From a virus, in the IMG/VR virus record IMGVR_UViG_3300028384_001069, positions 1 through 28,082 of that record: 28,082 nt of DNA. One strand, given 5' to 3'. The position numbers and the translations under genes were made by a program. Under the pieces are notes generated by a model. It worked only from the letters and a program-made list of their open reading frames with translations, was not told the origin of the DNA and did no database searches. Of this stretch, positions 5,860 through 11,020 are shown piece by piece. How positions within the stretch are numbered: the stretch's first letter is position 1; the number at the start of each line of letters is the position of its first letter.

Positions 5860-6144
5860 ATGAATGAGAACACATCACCACCGATGCCCGACCACCCATC
5901 ACCGCCGATGCCTCAACACGTCACGGGCGAGGGTTGCCCGTCCAGCGATTTGTTGGGCGCTTTGGAGGACGCCTATCTGCACACAGACAAAGCAGACGAC
6001 ATCGTGCAATGGAACGATGCCGCCGACGTGCAACACCTGATAGCCGTTGCGAGGGGATGCCTTCGGAAATCCTTGGAACTCATGAGCGCATTGCCGCCCA
6101 ACGCTGAGCTGAGACGCGCCAGCCGCGACACCGACAACACCTAA
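5860..6144 (+). CDS. Hypothetical early protein with repeat-derived N-terminus
   Basis: 94 residues, not recognised. The first ~20 residues contain two near-identical units (SPPMPDH, SPPMPQH) from a tandem DNA repeat. The next ~13 come from a 40-nt hairpin repeat (5915-5954). The likely folded part starts near LLGALEDAYLH and includes a helical segment VQHLIAVARGCLRKSLELM. It ends 4 bases before the next ATG. A pure helical bundle is predicted; the function is unknown. Confidence 0.65.
   Translation: MNENTSPPMPDHPSPPMPQHVTGEGCPSSDLLGALEDAYLHTDKADDIVQWNDAADVQHLIAVARGCLRKSLELMSALPPNAELRRASRDTDNT
5872..5920 (+). repeat. Two-copy tandem repeat in the 5' end of the 5860 gene
   Basis: Two adjacent ~24-nt units differ at a few positions, each carrying CATCACC(A/G)CCGATGCC. 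They give the peptide units SPPMPDH and SPPMPQH. Length is a multiple of three, so copy-number change would keep frame. Confidence 0.7.
5915..5954 (+). repeat. Short-class leader hairpin repeat (copy L1, 40 nt)
   Basis: Exactly 40 nt from AAC to GTT. Inner arms ACGGGC (5923-5928)/GCCCGT (5936-5941); outer CAACA (5914-5918)/TGTTG (5951-5955). The end reads GTTGGGC, which fits the GTTRRRY core of integron attC sites. It is read in a different frame from the other short-class copies (Leu-Leu rather than Cys-Ser at the end). Confidence 0.65.
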
Positions 6145-6148
6145 GACC

Positions 6149-6535
6149 ATGCCAAACCAATCCGCTCACGAATCCAACACGGCGGCTGATGGGCGTCGAT
6201 CTCCGGCGACTTGTTCGGGATTGCGGGCTGCTCCGACGCTCCCTCAATACCGCCCATCAACGGATAAAGACGACCTAGTGACTGAGTTTATCAAAGCCAA
6301 CCTCTACGCCGAGGATCAAACAGTCAAAGTTGGCCACATCCCAACAATCATTAAAGCCGGGACAACCCTGTTGAGTTTTCGGCAGATTGAAGAGGGAACC
6401 AAGTTGAGCCCCAAGAGCGTCCGATGCGCCATCAAGCGGCTTGTAGAATACGGAGAGGTCACCGCTGAATCGCACGAGAAGCGATACACGGTTTTTGGTC
6501 TCCCGAACGTCAAAGCTGAATCGCGCCATGAGTGA
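6149..6535 (+). CDS. Winged-helix DNA-binding early protein
   Basis: 128 residues. Residues about 42-120 form a plausible winged helix: DDLVTEFIKANLYAE, a linker, TLLSFRQIEEGTKLS, recognition helix PKSVRCAIKRLVEYGEV, then a wing EKRYTVFGLPN. This resembles replication or transcription regulators with MarR/DnaD-like topology. The first ~30 residues (QSAHESNTAADGRRSPATCS) are encoded by a short-class leader repeat and look like an appended leader. It starts 4 bases after the previous stop and overlaps the next gene's start by 8. The binding site is unknown. Confidence 0.65.
   Translation: MPNQSAHESNTAADGRRSPATCSGLRAAPTLPQYRPSTDKDDLVTEFIKANLYAEDQTVKVGHIPTIIKAGTTLLSFRQIEEGTKLSPKSVRCAIKRLVEYGEVTAESHEKRYTVFGLPNVKAESRHE
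6176..6215 (+). repeat. Short-class leader hairpin repeat (copy L2, 40 nt)
   Basis: Exactly 40 nt from AAC to GTT, followed by CGGG. Read as NTAADGRRSPATC-S. Outer AACA/TGTT pairs; the internal stem is weaker than in L3 and L4, with GTCG (6194-6197)/CGAC (6207-6210) the clearest pairing. It is assigned to the family by length, end motifs, position and reading frame. Confidence 0.65.
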
Positions 6536-6776
6536 AAGCAACGAAAACAACAAAGGCGCTGACATGGCGTCGAATCCAGCGCCTTGTTCTGCCTTTCGTG
6601 GTTACAAGAAAATTGATTTTGAGGTCTTTTGGAACCAGAACGACCGGATCACCATTCGCCAAGGATACACAAACATACAGATTCACCCCGGCGCTATCGG
6701 CTACCTTTACGGTATGTTAAAAGATGTGCGCGATGAAATGGAGGACCAAGACCTTGAGTGGAGGGAAGTTGATTAG
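6528..6776 (+). CDS. Hypothetical small early protein with repeat leader
   Basis: 82 residues, not recognised. ATG 6528 is chosen over an upstream in-frame codon because it is overlapped by the previous stop and matches the MSE-type starts of sibling genes. Residues about 6-20 (NNKGADMASNPAPCS) come from a leader repeat. The body YKKIDFEVFWNQNDRITIRQ ... IHPGAIGYLYGMLKDVRDEM looks like a small alpha/beta domain with a helix carrying G-Y-L-Y-G. It ends in acidic residues. There is no clear ribosome site; coupling to the upstream gene is likely. Confidence 0.65.
   Translation: MSESNENNKGADMASNPAPCSAFRGYKKIDFEVFWNQNDRITIRQGYTNIQIHPGAIGYLYGMLKDVRDEMEDQDLEWREVD
6549..6588 (+). repeat. Short-class leader hairpin repeat (copy L3, 40 nt)
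   Basis: Best-paired short-class copy. AAC-a-AAGGCGCTG faces CAGCGCCTTGTT, giving 12 bp with one extra unpaired A after AAC. It is read as NKGADMASNPAPC-S and followed by CTGCC. The extrahelical base at the same place as in L0 and L4 is a shared structural feature. Confidence 0.8.
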
Positions 6777-6848
6777 GCAGAACGAAAGAGTCATGGCGAC
6801 CCCGGCGAGCAACGGCGGCGGTCCCGAAACTGAAACCAAGTCCAAGCA

Positions 6849-7130
6849 ATGAGTGAGAAATCCAACAAAGCCGCTGATAGGGGTCGCCCATCGACGGCTT
6901 GTTATCGGCTTTCTTTGTTCCACCCCACGACGCGGACTAAGTTCGGTGATGATAACTGCCTGAAAATCTATGACATCGTAATAGCCAACAAGTCCCGCCA
7001 TCGTGATGAGATTGTAAAAATACTAAAGGAAGATGGGTTGATAGCTAAAACTACCGCATCAATCGACGTGCACTTTATACGGAAAATTCTTTCCGATAAC
7101 AAAGAGAACAAGCGCGGCGATAGCCGTTGA
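6849..7130 (+). CDS. Hypothetical early protein bounded by hairpin repeats
   Basis: 93 residues, not recognised. The leader MSEKSNKAADRGRPSTACYR comes from a short-class repeat and the C-terminal DNKENKRGDSR from a long-class repeat, whose 3' arm holds the stop codon. The core (about 25-82) includes KIYDIVIANKSRHRDEIVKI and KEDGLIAKTTASIDVHFIRK, which resembles a helix-turn-helix-like helical unit. It lies 72 bases after the previous gene. The core has lower GC than its neighbours by eye, suggesting a separate origin. Confidence 0.65.
   Translation: MSEKSNKAADRGRPSTACYRLSLFHPTTRTKFGDDNCLKIYDIVIANKSRHRDEIVKILKEDGLIAKTTASIDVHFIRKILSDNKENKRGDSR
6864..6903 (+). repeat. Short-class leader hairpin repeat (copy L4, 40 nt)
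   Basis: AAC-a-AAGCCG pairs with CGGCTTGTT, again leaving one unpaired base after AAC. Exactly 40 nt. It is read as NKAADRGRPSTAC-Y and lies 15 bases after the ATG of its gene. Confidence 0.8.
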
Positions 7131-7146
7131 TTGTTCGGACTGTTCT
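7096..7146 (+). repeat. Long-class nested hairpin repeat (copy T3)
   Basis: Outer ATAACA (7096-7101)/TGTTCT (7141-7146, one mismatch); inner GAACAA (7106-7111)/TTGTTC (7131-7136) and GGC (7116-7118)/GCC (7123-7125). Its flanks are nearly identical to the copy at 8512-8561 (14 nt on the left, about 22 nt on the right), while the loop-proximal stem differs but still pairs. The stop codon of the 6849 gene is at 7128-7130. Confidence 0.8.
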
Positions 7147-7166
7147 GACCCACTATGAAAACTTTT

Positions 7167-7276
7167 GGCGCCAGCGTAGATTTAACGGATGAGTAGAACC
7201 CTCTAAAGAGGCGAACACTGCATCGAGGTCGGGAGGACGAAAGGTCCGCAACCTTGGAAACCCGGACGCTGGCGTC
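7167..7276 (+). ncRNA. Candidate structured RNA of unknown class
   Basis: The 165 bases between genes hold a compact set of stems. The closing stem GGCGCCAGCGT (7167-7177)/ACGCTGGCGTC (7266-7276) has 11 bp with one G-U. Inside are CCTC-TAAA-GAGG (about 7200-7211) and a two-part arm AGGT (7226-7229)/ACCT (7251-7254) enclosing GGAC-GAAAG-GTCC (7235-7247). I compared it by eye with hammerhead, twister, HDV, pistol, group II domain V and common riboswitches and found no convincing match. It lies just upstream of the SSB-like gene, so a cis-regulatory role or a free RNA are both possible. Confidence 0.5.
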
Positions 7277-7295
7277 AATTAAACCAACAACGAAT

Positions 7296-7616
7296 ATGCA
7301 AAACCAATCAGCAGGAATCCTGCGAATAAATATAGACGTTACCAAGATCGACAAAAGCCGACTCTTCAAAGGAAAGAAAGGCACTTACTTGGACATCTCC
7401 GTCTTGCTCAAAAACGAACCCGACCAATACGACAACGACGGCATGGCCGTTCAGGATCTTGGCAAGGAAGCGCGAGACCGGGGTGAGAAAGGAGAAATCC
7501 TCGGCAACGCGAAATGGGCTGTAAGACCGTACAACCAACCCAGCCAACCGAGAGCGCAGCACAATAAAGAGGACGCGCACGTTGAGTATGTGGACGAAGA
7601 CGAGATGCCCTTTTAG
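7296..7616 (+). CDS. SSB-like single-stranded DNA-binding protein
   Basis: 106 residues from ATG 7296; an in-frame upstream extension would run through the structured noncoding stretch and is unlikely. The N-terminal part GILRINIDVTKIDKSRLFKG, then GTYLDISVLLKNEPDQYDND, then a GEKGEILGNAKWAV strand reads like a small OB fold. After a Gln/Pro/Asn-rich linker it ends VDEDEMPF, the acidic tip typical of bacterial SSB proteins (DDDIPF) that recruits partner enzymes. Role: coating of ssDNA during phage replication and recombination. Shorter than E. coli SSB. The family is inferred from tip and topology. Confidence 0.65.
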   Translation: MQNQSAGILRINIDVTKIDKSRLFKGKKGTYLDISVLLKNEPDQYDNDGMAVQDLGKEARDRGEKGEILGNAKWAVRPYNQPSQPRAQHNKEDAHVEYVDEDEMPF

Positions 7617-7619
7617 ACC

Positions 7620-7847
7620 ATGACCACACCAAACACCTTGCCCAACGACATCGCTCGATGCGACGGTGTCGGCAGCGATGACCCAGAGGAAGGATGGCGC
7701 GATGGCTGTGAGACCTGCTTACGTCGAACATCGACACGGGCGGAAAGGTCCATCATAATGGAGCCACCGCCGATCATTGCGTTTGAGTGCGAATTCCTCA
7801 TCGAGCCAGAGAACGCCGAGTCCAGTCACGCGAGGAACGAGCGTTGA
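7620..7847 (+). CDS. Hypothetical cysteine-containing early protein
   Basis: 75 residues. The segment NDIARCDGVGSDDPEEGWRDGCETCLRRTS carries C-x15-17-C-x2-C, a spacing that could bind zinc and recalls small phage proteins of the 'RCxG ... CxxCLRRT' type with no known function. The remainder (IIMEPPPIIAFECEFLIEPE) is hydrophobic-acidic. It starts 3 bases after the SSB-like stop. Its stop lies in a weak hairpin related to the long-class repeats. Confidence 0.65.
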   Translation: MTTPNTLPNDIARCDGVGSDDPEEGWRDGCETCLRRTSTRAERSIIMEPPPIIAFECEFLIEPENAESSHARNER

Positions 7848-7864
7848 TCTGCGACGTTTTGTTC
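7835..7864 (+). repeat. Weak relative of the hairpin repeats (copy T5)
   Basis: GAAC-gag-CGT (7835-7844) faces ACG-tttt-GTTC (7854-7864), with TGTTCTGC at the end as in copy L3. It straddles the stop of the 7620 gene and lies just before the GP88-family gene. Pairing is poorer than in other copies, so membership is tentative. Confidence 0.4.
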
Positions 7865-7880
7865 TGCAATCCGATTTTTT

Positions 7881-8588
7881 ATGAAGCCGGCATTCACAAA
7901 AGTAAACCGATACATCTTCGACCCTAAAGCGTGGTCATGGTCTATCCCGTCGGGAACAACCTGTCCCGGCGCGGAGCAGTGCCTCGCCAAAGTGGACAGG
8001 GAAACGGGACAAATGATAAACGGCCCGAAGCAGGAATTCAAGTGCTACGCTGCGGTAAGTGAACGGTATCCATCCGTCCGCAAACGCTACTGGACAAACT
8101 TCGATGCTGTCCGCGGGAAAACGTGCGATGAAGTGGCGGGTGTGTTAAGTGATTGCTTCCCTAAAAACGCGAAGCGAGTCCGAGTGCATACCGCTGGAGA
8201 CTTCTTCTCGGAGGAATACTTCAAGGGGTGGATGCAATTCGCAGCGTCGAAACCGGACGTTCAATTCTGGGCGTTTACCAAGTCGATCCCGTTCTGGGTT
8301 CGCAACATGGAAACGGTTCCGTCCAACATGGAACTGCAAGCGTCCTACGGGGGCAGATGGGACGGCATGATTAAGGAACACGGCTTGAAGTATGCCAGGG
8401 TAGTATGGTCGCCAGAGGAAGCGGCATCGCTAGGGCTAGAGATCGACACCGACGATAAACTAGCTGCATTCCCCGGCCCGTCCTTCGCTCTAGTCGAAAA
8501 TTTTACCAAGCAGAACAAAGAGAACAATCACGCTGAAAGCGTTGATTGTTCGGACTGTTCTAACCCACGAGGAATACTCGGCAGTTGA
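7881..8588 (+). CDS. GP88-family phage protein
   Basis: 235 residues. The pattern TCPGAEQCLAKVDRETGQM, GPKQEFKCYAAVSERYPSVR, RVRVHTAGDFFSEEYFKGW, FWAFTKSIPFW and LQASYGGRWDGMI, followed by an ALGLEIDTDDK-like stretch, matches the 'Gene product 88' family found in actinophages and others. The three conserved Cys (CPG, QCL, KCY) may bind metal or a cluster. Function is not established. The last ~20 residues (QNKENNHAESVDCSDCSNPR) are encoded by a long-class hairpin repeat read straight through, so this C-terminus is probably not part of the ancestral protein. It starts 33 bases after the 7620 gene. Confidence 0.8.
   Translation: MKPAFTKVNRYIFDPKAWSWSIPSGTTCPGAEQCLAKVDRETGQMINGPKQEFKCYAAVSERYPSVRKRYWTNFDAVRGKTCDEVAGVLSDCFPKNAKRVRVHTAGDFFSEEYFKGWMQFAASKPDVQFWAFTKSIPFWVRNMETVPSNMELQASYGGRWDGMIKEHGLKYARVVWSPEEAASLGLEIDTDDKLAAFPGPSFALVENFTKQNKENNHAESVDCSDCSNPRGILGS
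8512..8561 (+). repeat. Long-class nested hairpin repeat (copy T4, best folded)
   Basis: Outer AGAACA (8512-8517)/TGTTCT (8556-8561); inner GAACAATCA (8522-8530)/TGATTGTTC (8543-8551) and CGCT (8531-8534)/AGCG (8538-8541), GAA loop, one bulged T at 8542. This is 19 base pairs in about 50 nt. It is the long-class copy with the best pairing and the clearest match to 7096-7146. It lies inside the C-terminal codons of the GP88-family gene. Confidence 0.9.
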
Positions 8589-8603
8589 TCAACCGTCAAC
8601 CCA

Positions 8604-8795
8604 ATGAACGAAGAGCCAGAGACATGCCCCCACGATTTCGACCACCCCGAGAGGTTAGGTCGTGCACACTACCGTTGCCGGTTGTGCGGCGAAGATATAT
8701 CAATGATGGTGCTGCTCATCGGCATGGCGGAACTCGATAGAGAGTGCCCAAAAGGTCGCTATTTTAGCCAGATAAGCGATCTGCCCCCGCGTTAG
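8604..8795 (+). CDS. Small cysteine/histidine-containing hypothetical protein
   Basis: 63 residues. CPHDFDHPERLGRAHYRCRLCG shows C-x-H ... H ... C-x2-C, enough ligands for a small zinc finger; a helical hydrophobic stretch MMVLLIGMAELDRE follows. It starts 15 bases after the GP88-family stop and is the last gene of the rightward operon. Its stop faces the end of the leftward late/lysis operon only 12 bases away, without a visible terminator between. Nucleic-acid or protein binding is possible. Confidence 0.6.
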   Translation: MNEEPETCPHDFDHPERLGRAHYRCRLCGEDISMMVLLIGMAELDRECPKGRYFSQISDLPPR

Positions 8796-8807
8796 TCAAT
8801 ATAGCAA

Positions 8808-9035
8808 CTACACGAGCCGGTAGAGATACTTTTTCCCCTTCTTCCGCCTCGTCACCGTCCCCTCCTTCATGCGGTCATAGATCAACTTCTGCGCTTGACT
8901 CCGTGACATTTTCGCACGCTCCGCGATTTCCTCCATCGTAAATTCATCTTCAGACTGGTCTTTCGCTTCCTCGATCCCTGCGGATTTCAAAAACGAATCG
9001 AGAGCTTTCAGAGTGTTCCCATTGGACTGATCCAT
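8808..9035 (-). CDS. Small winged-helix protein at the end of the late operon
   Basis: 75 residues from ATG 9035, chosen for the perfect AAGGAGG site 4 nt upstream; it overlaps the phosphoesterase gene by 28 nt. DEFTMEEIAERAKMSRSQAQKLIYDRMKEGTVTRRKKGKKYLYRLV is a textbook winged helix: helix, turn, recognition helix with S-R-S-Q-A-Q-K, then a basic wing with a beta hairpin ending in Tyr/Leu. It probably binds DNA, perhaps as a late or lysis-gene regulator (inference from position). Confidence 0.7.
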   Translation of the reverse strand: MDQSNGNTLKALDSFLKSAGIEEAKDQSEDEFTMEEIAERAKMSRSQAQKLIYDRMKEGTVTRRKKGKKYLYRLV

Positions 9036-9745
9036 GTGCCTCCTTCCTTGATGACTTGCCATGCCTTCCAATTACCCGTCTTAGTGTGGATCATCCCGTA
9101 TAGCCACCCGTTCCGCCAGCCGAGTTTAGCGGGCGTATGGTCGGCGTATGACAGCTTTCTCAGGTCGGCCAGCGTGCCAACCGAAAACGACTCACCTCCC
9201 TCCACATGCCTCGCAGTGTAGTGGTCGGGCTTATGAACGTGACCGTGAAGACACGGCCCCCAGTTCTCGAAATGCGCTTTCGCCGGATACATCGTCGAGC
9301 GGAAACCATGAATCAACCTCGGCCCACCCTCCGGCATCCTCAAATACGCATCCACCTTGTATTCGCACCACTGAATCCGCCGCTTTCGCAGATCGTCCTC
9401 GGCCTCCATCGCCTGCCTACGGCAAAGGTCTGCTAGCACCCCCTCGCTCGTCTCTTGCGCTGCCCTCCACAGACGGAAATCATGGTTGCCAAGCGTCAGG
9501 TATTGGGGCTTGAACTTGTCGAGAAACAGCAACCCCTCGTTGTAGTCATTCAGCAGACCGTCCGCCTTTTCCTCCGCGCTCGCCTTCTTTCTCAGTGGTC
9601 CGAAATCCCACAAGTCGCCCAAGTGGATCCTGTAGTGCGGCTTCCAGTCATTAGCGAAACTCAGGAACTTCTCACAAGCCTCACGGTCAACGTGCAGCCC
9701 GTGGTTGTCTGCCGCCACAATGAACCGTTTGAATCCGCTAGGCAT
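9008..9745 (-). CDS. Calcineurin-like metallophosphoesterase
   Basis: 245 residues with the full set of metallophosphoesterase motifs: DxH (D13, H15 in VAADNHG), GD (residues 43-44 in HLGDLWD), GNHD (86-89), H146 in LIHG, and GHVH (168-171). Such enzymes hydrolyse phosphodi- or monoesters with two metal ions; phage members can act on nucleotides, RNA ends or cyclic nucleotide signals, and the substrate cannot be read from sequence. It lies downstream of the lysis cassette and upstream of the winged-helix gene. An anti-defence role against cyclic-oligonucleotide signalling is possible but unproven. Confidence 0.85.
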   Translation of the reverse strand: MPSGFKRFIVAADNHGLHVDREACEKFLSFANDWKPHYRIHLGDLWDFGPLRKKASAEEKADGLLNDYNEGLLFLDKFKPQYLTLGNHDFRLWRAAQETSEGVLADLCRRQAMEAEDDLRKRRIQWCEYKVDAYLRMPEGGPRLIHGFRSTMYPAKAHFENWGPCLHGHVHKPDHYTARHVEGGESFSVGTLADLRKLSYADHTPAKLGWRNGWLYGMIHTKTGNWKAWQVIKEGGTWISPMGTL

Positions 9746-9756
9746 GTTGAAGAGGG

Positions 9757-10104
9757 TTAGTTCTCTCTGAGTTTTTCCAACGCTTCCGTGTTCGCCTCAA
9801 TCACCCTTAGATTTCGCTCTGCCATCACCGCATGATCCGTCATCAACTTCATGATCGCCGCTTGCCTTTCTTCTTGATCTTTCCGCGCCTGATCCTCCAC
9901 CTGCTTGAGCCTCACCGCCAGCCATCGCACCGCAAACACCATCCCGACCAGAGCACCAAGCGGCCCTAGCAAATATCGGGACCAGTCAGGAAATGCCTCG
10001 CTTCCTGCCTCCGCGATTGCCATGCCGAGCTTGTTGCCGCCAAAAGCAAACATGCACGCACAGAACGAGCCAAGAAGCCCTAAAATACTATTAAAAGGAC
10101 TCAT
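9757..10104 (-). CDS. Membrane protein with two helices and coiled-coil tail, holin-like
   Basis: 115 residues from ATG 10104 (ATGA overlap with the amidase stop). Hydrophobic segments at about 5-25 (SILGLLGSFCACMFAFGG) and 45-65 (YLLGPLGALVGMVFAVRWLA) are followed by a charged helix RLKQVEDQARKDQEERQAAI rich in Gln/Glu/Arg, typical of a coiled coil. Size, two membrane helices and position directly after the endolysin suggest a second holin, antiholin or a regulator of lysis timing. No sequence family is recalled. Confidence 0.6.
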   Translation of the reverse strand: MSPFNSILGLLGSFCACMFAFGGNKLGMAIAEAGSEAFPDWSRYLLGPLGALVGMVFAVRWLAVRLKQVEDQARKDQEERQAAIMKLMTDHAVMAERNLRVIEANTEALEKLREN

Positions 10105-10784
10105 GTGAATTGAGCTTCGATCTTGTCGCACTGCCAACGAATGGCAGCCACGCTCGCCAGTATATCTTCTTTGAGCGCGTCCCCGTCAGTTTCCGAAGCA
10201 GGCTCAGGCCCGACCAGCGACACCCCTAGAAATGCCGTCAGCGCCCGCGCATATACCCCTGCTAGTTTTGTCATCGAGTCCCCGCTAGAGTAGTTTTTCC
10301 ACTCTCTTTCGTTCGACCCAAAAAACGGTTCGCAGATCGCCGCTGGGCAGTGAGTCTTGGAAAGGAAGCCTGCGCCCCGGTCGCTTCCCGTCTTAGGCTT
10401 CGCTCCTCGGTTGGATTGCCATGGAAAAGCCTTGGCTTGTTCATCCACAAGTAACGACGCTAACCGTTTTCCCTCCTGTGAGGTTGACCAGTAAAGATGT
10501 TCAAAACCTTGGGCCGATGCCGATGCGGAATTGAAGTGAAGCTCAACGGCAACGTCAGCGCCAAAAGCTTTGATTTGGTCCGCCGCGTCACTCATAGCGG
10601 AACTGTATGACTCTCCGGCATAGTCAGAAATCACCTTTGCAGATACGCCACTAGAATTTCCGACAATCCAATCCTGGACTAGCGCGGCGAGCTTCACGTT
10701 GTAATCCCACTCGGACATGCCACCGACTGAAATGGCTCCTTTGTCTCCGCTCCTGCTGTGGCCAACTGCTATTGCTATTTTCAT
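10101..10784 (-). CDS. Endolysin: N-acetylmuramoyl-L-alanine amidase (Amidase_3)
   Basis: 227 residues. Zinc ligands are seen as H9 (IAVGHS), E25 (SEWDYN) and H83 (VELHFNS), and the catalytic Glu as E152 (AICEPFFGSN), in the right order for Amidase_3. The fold ends near residue 185; the C-terminal ~40 residues (GDALKEDILASVAAIRWQCD region) form a helix that may aid oligomerisation or binding. No signal peptide is seen, so release needs a holin. It is preceded by spanin and holin genes and followed by another membrane protein: a complete lysis cassette for a Gram-negative host. Confidence 0.9.
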   Translation of the reverse strand: MKIAIAVGHSRSGDKGAISVGGMSEWDYNVKLAALVQDWIVGNSSGVSAKVISDYAGESYSSAMSDAADQIKAFGADVAVELHFNSASASAQGFEHLYWSTSQEGKRLASLLVDEQAKAFPWQSNRGAKPKTGSDRGAGFLSKTHCPAAICEPFFGSNEREWKNYSSGDSMTKLAGVYARALTAFLGVSLVGPEPASETDGDALKEDILASVAAIRWQCDKIEAQFT

Positions 10785-11020
10785 GGTGCTAATAATTTGC
10801 GTTCAAGCTCTCTAAAACGTTTATCTGAGTGCCAAACCTCATCAGTCTGAGGTGTGTAAATCCCGTCATCCGTCGCCACCGCCTCCCCCTCGGGAAGCCT
10901 CAGCACGTCGGGCGCGTAGATGTTCAATTTGCCCGGTGAGGTCGGCTGCCACCAAGCGCAACCCGTCAGCACGCTGCTGAGAGTGAGGATCGCCAAGGCT
11001 CCTGAAACGGTCGATCTCAT
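10781..11020 (-). CDS. Outer-membrane lipoprotein, Rz1-like spanin subunit
   Basis: 79 residues from ATG 11020 (not the upstream in-frame start). It begins with a lipoprotein signal MRSTVSGALAILTLSSVLTGC, where LTGC is a good signal-peptidase II box, followed by a short soluble part (AWWQPTSPGKLN) and a helical charged end. It starts inside the coiled-coil Rz-like gene in another frame (about 155 bases shared). A nested lipoprotein beside an endolysin is the hallmark of o-spanins. Longer than many Rz1 proteins and only modestly Pro-rich, so the type is inferred mainly from architecture. Confidence 0.7.
   Translation of the reverse strand: MRSTVSGALAILTLSSVLTGCAWWQPTSPGKLNIYAPDVLRLPEGEAVATDDGIYTPQTDEVWHSDKRFRELERKLLAP

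Noticed and set aside
7226-7254. Group II intron domain V
   Set aside because: The arm is too short and lacks the AGC/CGC triad and two-base bulge; no reverse transcriptase nearby.
7167-7276. Hammerhead ribozyme (GGATGAG ... GAGGCGAAC resembles the core)
   Set aside because: The invariant CUGAUGA and GAAA positions are not met (U4 is G, CGAAC instead of CGAAA) and the helices do not join correctly.
247-8561. CRISPR array
   Set aside because: Repeats are not identical, not evenly spaced, lie inside genes in both orientations, and no cas genes are present.
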